From contig BFEA01000406.1 of the NCBI GenBank assembly GCA_003427395.1, positions 544,863 to 576,953 on the forward strand: a stretch of 32,091 bases of DNA. Reading direction: 5' to 3'. Shown one piece after another: positions 10,174 through 19,835 of this stretch; position 1 is the first letter of the stretch, and each line of letters begins with the position of its first letter. The stretch is from Chara braunii (Eukaryota > Streptophyta > Charophyceae > Charales > Characeae). The notes below the pieces were generated by a model. That model made no database searches, was not told where the DNA came from, and worked only from the letters and a program-made list of their open reading frames with translations. The position numbers and the translations under genes were made by a program.

Positions 10174-11452
10174 CTAGATTACATGAAAACAACCAGAAAA
10201 CTTGAGAGCGAGTTTCCGATCTCGTGCACGTTTACCTAATTGGACCAGGTCCCCCAATTTATACCCGATTTGAGGGCCCGCGTTCCCGTTTCTGGCCTTG
10301 TAGCTATAGACCTGTCTACCATGGGCCAATTCGGTCATCTTTTGTCTTTTACGTGCCAATCTAGGCACTGCCTTTTTCATTAATTCGGCGTACCTTTTGG
10401 CCTTCGCCTTAAAGGACGCCCGCATGCATTTTCCCCATGGTTTGACACTTTTTGTGGCATCTCGGTTGATGACACAGGGAATATTGTTGGTCCGTAACTG
10501 GAAGGGGGTGAACCCTGTCGATTCGTGATGGATGACCCTGGGAATTTCTATGATTTGATACACGATCTCGGGCGTAGGGCAACCTTAATCTTACGATTCA
10601 CGTTTTTCGCGAGTCCTTTGGATTAGGAGATATGAGGAGCGGTATGTCGGAGTGTAACGCCCCTATGTGTCAACAATTTCTCTCCCTTAACCTTAAATTT
10701 AGACCCATTGTCCGTTAAGATCTCTTCTGTATCTAGATGAGTACTAAGGAATCGGTCGATGTAGGCGGCTGTTTTCAAGGCTTTTCGTGTCTTGCACAAA
10801 TATACTTTAAGGTATTTAGAAAAATAATCAATTAAAACCAATAAAATTAAATATTCGCAACGGTTGGGGCCAGGTGGCACGTCAATATCTGTTGTATCTA
10901 TACTGACACGCCGAAAAGGGCGTTCTACTTCCGTCGGAACAGTAGTGTTTGATCCACAGATCGACGCTCGATATGCGACATAGACTAGACAGTTTCCGAC
11001 CACGTGCTTCACATCTTCGTGAATATTAGACAAGAACCATCGATTTCAATTGATAGTTCCTTTCTTGGCAGGTATTGCAAGATAAGCGGTCTGTTCCCGG
11101 TGAGCAAATCGAGTCTAGTCATACCGTTGAAATGAATGTGGAACCATTAACCATAATCCGAACCCGTCAGTTTTACCCTTCTCTACATGGTCATCAATCC
11201 ATCGGTAATCCCGAAATCTCTCGAATGCACGACGCTTGCCATATTTCTATAGTCGTCTAATGGGTTGCCAACTAATTTCATCATTAGGATTTTATCTATA
11301 TAAACCTCTGCTCGTCGGAACTTCTCGTCATAATCAAGTCCGTCTGTTAAAGCAGTCTTGAATCGAGCATTCGTTGGAAGCATATCCACATGACATAGAG
11401 GGCACTTCCATAACTTGCTAACCGTCAGATATCGGATGCATGCGCCATGCAC
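10174..11452 (-). pseudogene. Ty3/Gypsy-type integrase, decayed
   Basis: Integrase joins the retroelement cDNA to chromosomal DNA. Reading leftward, frames cover a segment after RNase H (from 11,452), a degenerate amino-terminal zinc region (CLVY in place of CLVC), then the catalytic core: RRVSIDTTDID and LILLVLIDYFSKYLKVY, and the second acidic residue in TDNGSKF (all within 10,623-11,033). The third catalytic residue should fall in a GLVERVNR-type motif; here the frame reads GLAKNVNRKIK, with Lys (codon 10,605-10,607) in place of Glu, so the active site is broken. The carboxy-terminal part (10,174-10,563) has STGFTPFQLR and the small domain YKLGDLVQLG...KLALKFSGCFHVI. Stops and frameshifts separate the pieces. 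Family assignment is firm; activity is excluded. Confidence 0.88.
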
Positions 11453-11844
11453 GCAATAAGCACCCGTCCAGCGTTATCGACACCCGTCCCCGGAACCTCG
11501 GTGAGGATCAGGGGGTCCGGGTCCGGGGGTCCTGATCCTTGGGTCCAAAACACCCCCCCCCTAAAAAAAAAAAAAGGGGTGGTGGTGGTGCACAACGATG
11601 CCTCCAATTCGCGGGCATTTTTCTACATTTTGCAGAAAAATAGCCTCTCGGAACCCCACCCGGGCAATGCCATAGCCCCTCCCCTGTTGGGACCAGGGTG
11701 GTCCTTCGTGCGGGGGTGGGGGTTGCTAGTGCGGGACCGGGGGTACTGGGCCGGTGGTCGAGGTGAGGGGCAGGGGTCGAGGATGTGGGCGTCCGAGGTC
11801 TGGTTGCGAGGGTCAGGGGCGGGGGCGCGGGGTTAGGCTCCGAG

Positions 11845-11846
<2 letters not shown>

Positions 11847-11906
<60 letters not shown>

Positions 11907-11996
11907 TCTCTCTCTCTCTCTCTTTCTCTGTCTCTCTCTCTCTCACTTTCTCTTTCTCTCATTCTCTTAGATCCTCTCTCTCTCTCTCTCTCTCAG

Positions 11997-12054
<58 letters not shown>

Positions 12055-12069
12055 TCTCTCTCTCTCTCT
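11847..12069. repeat. (CT)n microsatellite, interrupted
   Basis: Long CT dinucleotide tracts with short interruptions. The long Ser/Leu open frames across it are composition artefacts. Confidence 0.95.
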
Positions 12070-12133
12070 TTCACTCGCCCGCACTCGCCCGGGTGGCGGT
12101 GGCGGGGGCAGGGGCGGCTGTGGCGGGGATTGG

Positions 12134-12541
12134 NNNNNNNNNNNNNNNNNNNNNNNNNNNNNNNNNNNNNNNNNNNNNNNNNNNNNNNNNNNNNNNNNNN
12201 NNNNNNNNNNNNNNNNNNNNNNNNNNNNNNNNNNNNNNNNNNNNNNNNNNNNNNNNNNNNNNNNNNNNNNNNNNNNNNNNNNNNNNNNNNNNNNNNNNNN
12301 NNNNNNNNNNNNNNNNNNNNNNNNNNNNNNNNNNNNNNNNNNNNNNNNNNNNNNNNNNNNNNNNNNNNNNNNNNNNNNNNNNNNNNNNNNNNNNNNNNNN
12401 NNNNNNNNNNNNNNNNNNNNNNNNNNNNNNNNNNNNNNNNNNNNNNNNNNNNNNNNNNNNNNNNNNNNNNNNNNNNNNNNNNNNNNNNNNNNNNNNNNNN
12501 NNNNNNNNNNNNNNNNNNNNNNNNNNNNNNNNNNNNNNNNN
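12134..12541. other. assembly gap (408 N)
   Basis: A run of N. It directly follows the long CT repeat and GC-rich sequence, the kind of context that breaks assemblies; the true length may differ. Confidence 0.99.
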
Positions 12542-12879
12542 GAGGATGGGGGTCAGGGATCCCTGCGGGGGGGATTCGGGGGTCAAACCCCAACCCCGGC
12601 TCGACCCAGGGGGATCTCTGCATGACAACCCTGCACATGTGGCATAGTTGACCCAATCGAGAAATCCAGACACGTGAAGATAACAGAACTTATCCGGGAG
12701 ATCTGAGAGAATGAAGGGTCAGAAGGGTCATGGAGATGAGAAGGGGCAGGAAGATCAGGAGGGGGGGAGGGAGCAGCCATCACTTTTGAGCAAAGATTCA
12801 AACCTTTGGGGGGATCTCCACCTCGCCGTACTTGTGCTCGTCCTTCAATTTTGGATCGTTCCACAGGGTCACTTCCTCA

Positions 12880-13319
12880 CTTGCAGGGACTCTGGTAGGG
12901 CGGTGCAGGCGTGTCTGTCCGTCGGCGTTTCTATGTCACTTGTGCTTTCTATGGCGAATGTCAAATTCCATGCTCTCCAATGTGGTGGTCCATTGTCCTA
13001 TCATACCCGAATTATCCTTTGACTTTTTTAAGGCCAGGTGCGGTTCATGATTTGTGACCAAACTGAACTTCCGTTCGTATAAGTAGGTTTAAAAGGTACC
13101 AATTTCCCATAAAGCAGCAAAGCATTCCCCCGTCGACGCATAGTCGTTTCTCTTGCAGGGAGGCACCATCTTTGAAGCATATTCCACCACGTGTTCCAAT
13201 CCATCTGGTCCCAAGTGGACTAGAGTTGTTGAGATCGCCTCAGGCTGCCAATCAGTGATGAGAATAAAAGGTTGGTCCAGGTCTGACCTCATAAGAATTG
13301 GGGCTAAAGTCAGAGCCAC
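12880..13319 (-). pseudogene. retroelement RNase H domain, decayed
   Basis: RNase H degrades the RNA of the RNA-DNA hybrid during reverse transcription. The frame from 13,319 reads LTLAPILMRSDLDQPFILIT, then DWQPEA, and continues through EHVVEYASKMVPPCKRNDYA to ECFAALWEIGTF. These match the usual order of the Gypsy RNase H: the Asp after FILIT, YASK, and the Glu of the A-LW-I region. After a frameshift near 13,085 the domain continues with YERKFSLVTNHEPHLALKK and a carboxy end reading EFDIRHRKHK-stop-HRNADGQTR, the counterpart of the family's HRKGK-H-NADGLSR. The TDH motif has become TNH. It directly follows the RT segment in the same frame, as in an intact pol. Confidence 0.88.
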
Positions 13320-13329
13320 CTTGAGTTCT

Positions 13330-14089
13330 TGAAACGCTCAATCGCACCGAGGAGTCAGATCAACGACTGATTTTTTTCGACAAATTCGTGAGTGGTCCAA
13401 TGATTGTCGCAAATCCTTTGATAAACCTTCGATTGTATTACGCCAGTCCCAAAGATGCGCGAACTTGCGTAAGAGACGTGGGAAACGGCACGTCTCTTAC
13501 GGCTTGTACCTTCTGAAGCTTTGGCTGTAAGCCTGTAACCCTTTATTGATGATTACGTGTCCCAAAAAGATGATCTTTTTCAGAAACAACCGACACTTCT
13601 CAATAGCGATTTTGAGACCTATGTCTTTTAACGCGTGCAGTGTCCAGTCAATTTGTTCCAGGTGACCCTTGTAGGTGTTGAGTACACCTGAGTATCGTCC
13701 ATATACACAATCACACAATAGTTAATAATGTTTTCCGCCAGCTACGTTTTTTCGCACGAAGTTCTCAAAAGTCATGTTCATCGCGCCCTGAAACGTAGCT
13801 GCTGCATTACAGATGTCCATCGGGCATCGAACCCATTGCCACATCTCTTCAAAAAGGACGAATGCTCTTTTCAGACAATCCTCTTTTTTTAGGAGAAGGT
13901 GATGAAAGTCATGACGAACATCAAATTTGCTAAAAAAACGTGCACACCCAATCTCATCCAACAGTTCATCAATTAAGGGGAGGGGATAAACATCATTAAT
14001 CGTGACATCATTTAATTTTCGATAATCAATACATATATGAATTCCTCTTGTTTTCTTTGGTAGAATCACCACAAGAAAAGATCAAGGCC
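13330..14089 (-). pseudogene. Ty3/Gypsy reverse transcriptase, main part
   Basis: This is the RNA-dependent DNA polymerase of the retroelement. From about 14,072 leftward the frame reads VILPKKTRGIHICIDYRKLN, then PLPLIDELLDEIGCARFFSK with the first catalytic Asp in FSKFDVR, and PMDICNAAATFQ, which matches the FGL-NAPATFQ region. The catalytic YMDD is present in the DNA at 13,694-13,705 but one frame off the sequence on either side, which indicates two compensating indels around 13,735 and 13,678. Downstream are ALKDIGLKIAIEKCRLF, KKIIFLGHVI and the connection (VRDVPFPTSLTQVRASLGLA, RRFIKGFATIIGPLTNL) leading into RNase H. A transposon at 14,089 separates it from its amino end at 15,151-15,245. 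It cannot make active enzyme. Confidence 0.92.
13468..13501. repeat. 13-bp perfect hairpin inside the RT-RNase H connection
   Basis: CGTAAGAGACGTG (13,468-13,480) and CACGTCTCTTACG (13,489-13,501) pair perfectly across an 8-base loop. On the minus strand the sequence codes for VRDVPFPTSLTQ of the conserved connection, so coding constraint already explains its presence. Confidence 0.8.
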
Positions 14090-14587
14090 TGTCTGTCCTT
14101 TAACGGGGAACGGGGGAATTAAACCCCCGTTGAATCCCATTGAATTTGAAAAAATCCCGTTAACTTCCCGTTAAATGCGAAAATGGGCCGCTCCCATGCT
14201 TTTCGAAAAAACAGAATTGATGTGCAGGGTCCGGAACACGTGGCCCTCGACAAAAAAAAAAAAAAAAAAAAAAAAACCTTAAAAAAAAAAAACATTCCCT
14301 GAACCCCTGAAGCACCTTTCATACCGTTGAATTAGACCAACACCGACTGCCCTGCCACCTGGCACCAGTCCCCAAATCTACTCGGAAGCCCTCTAAGCCA
14401 TCCGCCCCCACATCCCCAAACCACCAAGGCCCTAGTTATGTGTGTGTAGGTTTGTTGTGTGTGCACATATGTGTGTATGTGTGAACCTGAATGTGAGAGT
14501 GTATCTGTGCATGAATATGTGTGTATGCGCATGTGTTTATGTATGTGTGAGTTTGTAAGTGTGTGTGTGTGTGTGTGTGTATGTGTG

Positions 14588-14621
<34 letters not shown>

Positions 14622-15151
14622 CATGATTGTTGGCGTGTGTGTGTGTTTATGTGTGTTTGTGTGTCTGCGTGTGCATGCGTGTCTTTTTTCCTTTTTTTAT
14701 TTGGTTTTTTTTTTTTTTTTTTTTTTAAATACGTAAAGTTAAAAAGAAAAAAAGGTTGTTGTACATCTTTGAAATATCTATAACCCTATATTTTTAGCTT
14801 GTTTTTCTGCTTTTTTTTTTTAGCCCTAAAAATATCTCTATGTAGCCAAAAAAACAAAAACTCATTTCATCTGTTTTATTTTTTTATATTGTCTTTATGT
14901 TTTTGATTTTTTTAAAATATAGTAGAAGCTCAAAAAATAAAAATAAAAATATGAGGTTGTAGAGCTAAAAAAGATCTACAATCCTATATGTTTTTATTTG
15001 GTTTTTTAATTATGCTTAGCCCGTGAAAAAAATCATCACGGGTCCTATTGTAACCCGTCTATCGAGCTTTTCAAAGGGATTCAACGCGGATTCAACGCGC
15101 GTTGAATCTTTCAGCGTGGAACCCGCGTTGAATCGATTTACGGACACACAG
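14089..15151. mobile_element. non-autonomous hAT-like transposon inserted in RT, about 1.06 kb
   Basis: The same ten bases, GATCAAGGCC, lie at 14,080-14,089 and 15,151-15,160. Taking the ends as CTGTCTGTCC and (inverted) CTGTGTGTCC gives an 8-bp target duplication ATCAAGGC, as in hAT; taking TGTCTGTCC ends gives up to 10 bp, so a Mutator-like 9-bp reading is not excluded. Subterminal blocks are rich in CCCGTTGAAT-type motifs on the left and their inverse (TTCAACGCG) on the right. The interior has GT repeats (about 14,440-14,690), A and T runs, and an AT-rich part shared with the transposon at 5000-6544. No transposase frame is present. The insertion splits the reverse transcriptase between the IEPAIGP and VILPKKT segments. 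Confidence 0.88.
14440..14690. repeat. (GT)n-rich microsatellite
   Basis: GT/GTAT repeats within the transposon at 14,089-15,151, followed by a T run at about 14,707-14,726. A poly-A tract with short interruptions lies further left at about 14,251-14,291. Confidence 0.9.
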
Positions 15152-15245
15152 ATCAAGGCCCAATCGCAGGTTCGATCTATCCATTAGTGTGAAACTCCTT
15201 GACTCTCTGGAATGTGGCAAGCCGTTGCGCCGGGGAGTGCAACTA
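15151..15245 (-). pseudogene. amino-terminal piece of the reverse transcriptase
   Basis: On the minus strand one frame reads SPAQRLATFQRVKEFHTNG, a stop, then IEPAIGP and another stop at the transposon target duplication. This corresponds to the start of Gypsy RT, where a helix after SPAE is followed by G-I-P-S-SPW and then the VLVPKKDG region; the latter lies across the insertion at 14,072. Both stops replace Trp codons (TGG to TAG or TGA) if the family consensus is used as a guide. Confidence 0.75.
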
Positions 15246-15289
15246 ATGGGTGGATGGTTCTTAGTAATGTTTTTGTTCTCAATCACGTT

Positions 15290-16130
15290 CGCCATTACAA
15301 TGTCATGATCATTACACTTAGTACGACAACATACCCATGCAATACCTTATTCAAGAGTTTCCGTATTTCATTGGGAACATGACATGAGACCATGATTATC
15401 GGATTTGCACCGAAAATCTCGAGGGGAATCCTAATCCAATCGGGATCGAACGCACACAGGAAAATATTGAACTGTAGGTTCGTACCGAAAATATCGTGGC
15501 AAGTATTTATGATTCCGCGAGACTGATCATCTCGGTCTTTTTCCTTTTAGTGTCAATCTCGAGATCCGAAACGCTCGTCGCAATTTTCAGTCTCGTTAGG
15601 GTCGTCACCAATCGACGCCTAAGTTTCTTCTTTAATCACTTCTATCATTGCGCCTTTCGTAAGGAAGGGTATATGCGGAGAGATAGATATGTCGATATAC
15701 TGAGTCATCTCCTGGTATCTTCTTTGGAGGGAAAACGCAGCTCGTACAAGATACGAGGAGGTTCCAAAAGATTCTGTCATATTTGCAATCTGCAGTATTG
15801 GTTCCCCGAGGAATGAAGCCGTGAGGAATCAGGTTTCTTTAAGAGTAAGAAAAAACAATAGGGGTAGGGGAAACAGAGCTACACATAAAACTCTTGATGC
15901 TCAAACAGAAGCACCGAGTGGTTCTCATAATTATTTAGAATTCCTCCTTAACTTCTTGTACAAAGAGCTGAACGAACTCGTTCCACTCTTTTTCCGTTGA
16001 CGTATGGTTTATTTAACTTTCTTAGTTTCGAGTAGTCTTTTTCATCGTACTCACCTTCTTTGGCAGGGAAAGACTCTTCACTGCTTTCGGCCGAGGAATC
16101 TCCCTCGATTTCCAATGTCCCGATCATCCC
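15290..16130 (-). pseudogene. protease-RT linker, decayed coding sequence
   Basis: Between protease and RT the minus strand keeps stretches of plausible protein with few stops, such as RRYQEMTQYIDISISPHIPF, then NLQFNIFLCAFDPDWIRIPL and NEIRKLLNKVLHGYVVV. No named domain is recognisable. In Gypsy elements this part of the polyprotein is poorly conserved and acts as a spacer processed by the protease, so position is the main argument. Confidence 0.5.
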
Positions 16131-16133
16131 TAC

Positions 16134-16570
16134 TCACATTATTCGTTCTTCCTTTCCCAAAGTTTTCCTTAGATGTTGCATACAGAGGCGCACAGATACG
16201 GTCTGGGGAAATTCTCCAGTGTGAGTCAGGATGAGCTGCTTGGAATCAAAATGTAAACGTGCGCCGACCGCCCTGGCCCAGGGTAATCCTAGCAGCACGG
16301 AGTACGATTGCACATTAATTACCCGCACATTGAGTAGGACATGTACTCGTCTAACATTGACTGCTACATTCTCAACCACTGAATGTCCATGGTTTCTTCA
16401 TCAACCGAAACATATTTGTCCCTTCCTGATAGGGGAAGTACGAAATCTAACCATAAAGTCTTCTGGATCGTATCGAGTGATTCTGCTAGAACGGATGATC
16501 CGGTATCGATTAAAGCATTAAACGACTTTCTGCATACCTCACAATCACACTCCGCGCTTTTCCATAACAC
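16134..16570 (-). pseudogene. retroviral-type aspartic protease (retropepsin), decayed
   Basis: The protease matures the Gag-Pol polyprotein. The minus-strand frame from 16,570 contains SFNALIDTGSSVLAESL; DTGSS (16,493-16,507) is the catalytic Asp motif, intact. After a frameshift near 16,375 the second frame continues VENVAVNVRRVHVLLNVRVI and the carboxy-terminal VLLGLPWARAVGARLHFD, the usual flap-to-GLPW segment of plant and algal Gypsy proteases. Upstream of the domain the frame is closed by stops. The domain precedes RT in the normal Gypsy order. Confidence 0.88.
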
Positions 16571-16833
16571 CGATCAACCACGGATAAAGTGATTTTTTTC
16601 TGCATATGCAATCGTTGTTACGCGGGTAGTATTTTATACTTCCGGTTTATCTGAAGGGTCAACTACTGACTCGAATGGGGAAGGTGCAGTTTCCACCACC
16701 TCTTCCTTTTTCTTAAGTTTCGTTGGACGCACTGATACTAGGTAAACCACTTTTGTTTTTTTTGGCATTGCTGCGGGAGTTTGTCGTTTGCGGTCTTGGA
16801 GATGGTAAATAGATGAGCGTTAGGAATAGAGAC

Positions 16834-17231
16834 TCAGATATCTAATATTTTCAGCGTTTGTAGGACATCGATTTCCCTGGTCTGAAACTGAGGTCCGGGT
16901 TTCGATTCTCCTTCCACCCACTCAAGCTCATATTTACCAGGGCGAATAACTTCAATAAAGCTTGCCAATTGGAGATATCCGGTCGAGTCAATGACTTCGG
17001 CAACTTCAAAGGAAGCATTAGAGGTGGACATGGTTACTTCGGAGGGAGAGAGAGGGAGAAAGGAAGGAAACCCTTTACTAGTTCTCCTCTTCCTTTGAGC
17101 AACGCAGATACACGTCCCTGGTTCATAACTACTGGTGTTGTGGCAAGAGGAGGTTGCTTCGATTTCGAAAGAGGATAGTTTTGTACGAAATGTACGGACT
17201 ACTTATAACTATAACATTCTACTCTTCCCAA
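16834..17231 (-). pseudogene. Gag carboxy end / gag-pol junction with decayed zinc knuckle
   Basis: At 17,175-17,216 the minus strand reads CYSYK-stop-SVHFVQNY. The spacing C-x2-C-x4-H-x4-C of a nucleocapsid zinc knuckle is kept, but the second and last Cys have become Tyr (TGT to TAT) and an inner codon is a stop. It is followed by PLSKSKQPPLATTPVVMNQG and, after a frame change, by a 66-codon frame starting at 17,031 that includes YELEWVEGESKPGPQF. This is the expected link between Gag nucleocapsid and protease. The LTR-like sequence starting at 17,261 cuts it off from further gag sequence. Confidence 0.65.
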
Positions 17232-18226
17232 AGAACTGACGACTTGGTGCAGAACAACGGTGTCGCGCGCGGCAATCCCAGACCCTGTCGGGAGCGCTGA
17301 ACCTCACGGTCGTATCACGCAGGATTTATTTTCGAAGAAACAACAAGTCACCACTCCGACCGTGAGCGCCGACTATACATCTCACGACGCCCCATGACAG
17401 GTCGGGGATGCGCGAGGTACAACTTACCTCTACCCAAGGGGCTGTCACCACCCTCAGATAGGCGTATCCCTGCTGAGCTACCGGCCCACAAGCGAAGGTT
17501 TTTACATGCCTGTGTAGAGGTAGGTCGGTCGAGGGCGTTTGCTCGATCGTTGTAGCACAAAATGGGGTACGCGCGGTAAGACGCCTAGGACTGACCCGTT
17601 AGATATTCAAGTCGAACTTTGAGATGGTCGTCTATTTCCGCTTCTGTTCCAAAAGCACATTCTCCTTCTGACCACTATGATTAAAGTATCAAACAAACCT
17701 TGTCACTGCCAAGGATATCCTATTCTACTCAACGTATGACTGATCATCAGATAATATAGAAGTTGTATAAGACTTGATAATGAATAAGGAGGTATTACCG
17801 CTGAGAACCCTTCCCACTTTCACAAGTGTTGAGTGTCCAGACTCTTCACGATGTCAGTCCCAGTCCAATCCAAACCATGCACAAGACAGACCTGCACACA
17901 ATAATGCAAAGACAGTTCACATGCCATGCACTAACGACGTCAACCATTAACCATTGGCATTGTCCCTCACTCCCAAAACCATGTATGACAGGTCTATCTT
18001 TCCAGATATGCAAGCCCAACCCCCTCACATTTATTCAAAGGACCCTCGAGAGTGACCAGGACCATTTAGGCAATGACCACAGGGTTTGACTTTAGAGGTG
18101 GGTATCAAGTCAAAGGAGGAAAAGTTGAATCAGCAACGACCGGCCTATTACCGAGAGATAACAGAAAAATTGAGTCCTCTTCGTAGGACTTCTCCTTCAA
18201 TTGCAGTAGACCAAAGCAAAGACCTG

Positions 18227-18235
18227 CACACACAA

Positions 18236-18307
<72 letters not shown>

Positions 18308-18316
18308 ACATACAAA
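18227..18316. repeat. (CA)n microsatellite
   Basis: CA dinucleotides inside the left LTR copy. The right copy has the same tract but with a 0.52-kb foldback insertion in it. Confidence 0.95.
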
Positions 18317-18428
18317 CAAACGAGTGTGGCGGTGCATATTCTCATGTTCCAACGGTAAATTTATTCGATTTTGTTCATCTTATTGATGTAAGTGCAGTAG
18401 TACACCTTCCCGTATTTTAGCGGTAGGT

Positions 18429-18472
18429 TTATTTATTAATTAATTTATTTATTTATTTATTTATTTATTTTT
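18429..18472. repeat. (TTTA)n microsatellite
   Basis: Tandem ATTT units within the left LTR copy; a shorter version lies at about 28,412-28,436 in the right copy. Confidence 0.9.
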
Positions 18473-18574
18473 GCTCATCTTATCGATGGAAGTAGTTAGG
18501 AGTAGTCGCGAGATAGGAGCCTTACCTGCGCATGCTCTTCTTCACCTTCGTCACCGTCGTCAGTCAAATGCTTT

Positions 18575-19835
18575 CCCCCGGACTTTCCGACATCCCGCTC
18601 GGTATCCGCCCTGTGACGACGACGGGGAGGACTTTCGCATTTAAAGTACGGCAAGGGAGGAGCATCAGGGCGGAGAAAGCGAGCACGAGCAGAGAATGAG
18701 ATAGCGCAGAGGAAAGAGGATGGCCGTGCGGTAGAAGAAAGGCGCGCGAGGAGGAGGAAGAAAAAGAGGAAGAAGCAGAGGAAGAAGAAGAAGGAGAAAA
18801 GAGAGGGGGAGAGGAGGAGGAGCGTCCGGAGCAGCAAGGAAGAAGACACCACGCGGAAGGAGAAAAAGGATCGCGCGAACGGGAGAGAGGAGGTCGCACA
18901 CACTAAGGAGGGAGGGGAAGAGAAAGGAAGTAGGAACTTACTGGGGGAAGTGGGAGGAAAAGCACGCGGGGACGTAAGTGGCAAAGCGCAAAACAAAGAA
19001 GGTGGCGCACGCGAGCAGAGGAGATGGCAAGCGAGGGGAGAAGCGAAATAGCGCATGAAGAGGACAGGAAGGAGACGACTGGGAAAAGATGACCGCGTGG
19101 TGAGAAAAAGGTAGCTGCGCAGAAGAAAGAAGCACGCGAGGAGAAAGCACAAGCATACAAGAACGGGAGCAGCGGAGATAACGGAGTGCGAGGGAAGTAG
19201 CGAGGTGGCAGCGTGAGAAAAGGGAATAGACGAAGAAGGAGGAGGAGGAAGGAGGAGGAAAGAGGGAGATGGAGAATGGGAGCAGAACATAGCCAGCGGG
19301 AAGGAAGTGCGCAGAAGAAGCGGGGGCGGAGGTGGAACATGCAAAATGAAGGAGATGGCCGCATGGAAGAAGGAGACACGTGAGGAAAGGTGAGTAGATG
19401 AGGAAGAAGAAGAAGGGAAAAGGAGAGAGAGTAGAGTGGGGATCCAAGGAGATGGTGCATCGAATGACGACGGGGGTTCACAAAGTAACGAGAAAAGAGT
19501 GTGTGTGGAGTGTAGGGAAAAAGAAAGGTGAGCACGGTAAGACAGAGTAAAAGAACGTCGGGAAAGACGAAGCAGAAGAAGGAGAAGAAGAAGAAGAAGA
19601 AGAGGGAGAAGGAGAAGAAGAAGAAAGGAGGGGGAAGGGATACTAACCGAGCCTACATCTGTTGCCTACAAAATGTGAGGGTGGAGATTTGTCGGATGCA
19701 TGATGCATCCGCCCGCAGTATCTTGAAGGTGGACTCGACGTCTGCCGACCTCATTGGAATGTGCGCTTGAGCCTGTCGAATCATCCGTGTGCTATGATCA
19801 CGGTGTACCGCACATCGTAGTGGATTGAGCTCCAT
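18575..19835 (-). repeat. 1.26-kb polypurine/polypyrimidine block, copy 1
   Basis: This block has strong strand asymmetry: the plus strand is GA-rich and the minus strand CT-rich. A second copy at 28,573-29,827 lies in the opposite orientation with very high similarity. One end reads CCCCCGGACTTTCCGACATC and the other ends GAGCTCCAT. Long overlapping Pro/Ser/Leu/Phe-rich frames (up to 282 codons) are open on the CT-rich strand in all three frames; pyrimidine-only codons cannot form stops, so this is weak evidence for a protein. A palindrome GGATGCAT-G-ATGCATCC lies near 19,694-19,710. I find no terminal inverted repeats and no clear target duplication. It lies within 10 bp of the LTR edge on one side and against the gag zinc knuckle on the other. 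Confidence 0.7.

Larger units (their letters stand above)
11460..12640. mobile_element. GC/CT-rich insertion between RNase H and integrase
   Basis: The retroelement coding sequence is interrupted here by unrelated DNA. The left part has GGGGTCCGGG-type GC-rich sequence with a perfect 8-bp inverted pair GGATCAGG/CCTGATCC (11,505-11,512 and 11,531-11,538) and a C run followed by an A run. A long interrupted CT repeat (about 11,847-12,069) leads to the assembly gap, and GGGGTC-rich sequence resumes after it. Similar GGGGTC-rich composition is seen at 31,490-31,565. I could not find terminal repeats or a target duplication, partly because of the gap, so the element type and exact ends are unknown. 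Confidence 0.5.
17261..18566 (-). mobile_element. LTR-like direct repeat, left copy (1.3 kb)
   Basis: It starts TGTCGCGCGCGGC and ends ...CGTCAGTCA on the plus strand, so it has TG...CA ends. It is highly similar along its length, and in the same orientation, to 26,692-28,546. The right-hand copy is bordered by a primer-binding site, which makes both LTRs of a leftward-transcribed element; this copy would then be the 3' LTR. The bases left of it (AACGG) do not match the bases right of the other copy (AATGC), so a target duplication for one simple insertion is not seen. It contains a CA repeat (about 18,238-18,300) and a TTTA repeat. A short polypurine run on the minus strand (GGGGGAAAG) lies just outside, about 18,571-18,579, where a polypurine tract would be expected. 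Confidence 0.75.

Noticed and set aside
11754-12656. Open frames of 170-300 codons across the CT repeat and gap
   Set aside because: They consist of Ser-Leu repeats and unknown residues from the N run.
13468-13501. The perfect 13-bp hairpin as a regulatory element or terminator
   Set aside because: It coincides with conserved RT-connection codons, which explain the sequence.
17440-17500. A tRNA gene in the LTR, from GGTAGCTCAGCAGGGATAC on the minus strand
   Set aside because: It has a D-arm-like start in both LTR copies but no T-arm or acceptor pairing, so it is LTR sequence with a chance or ancient tRNA-like motif.
18227-18316. CA and TTTA tracts as a CRISPR-like or other spaced repeat array
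   Set aside because: These are simple microsatellites without unique spacers, in a eukaryotic context.
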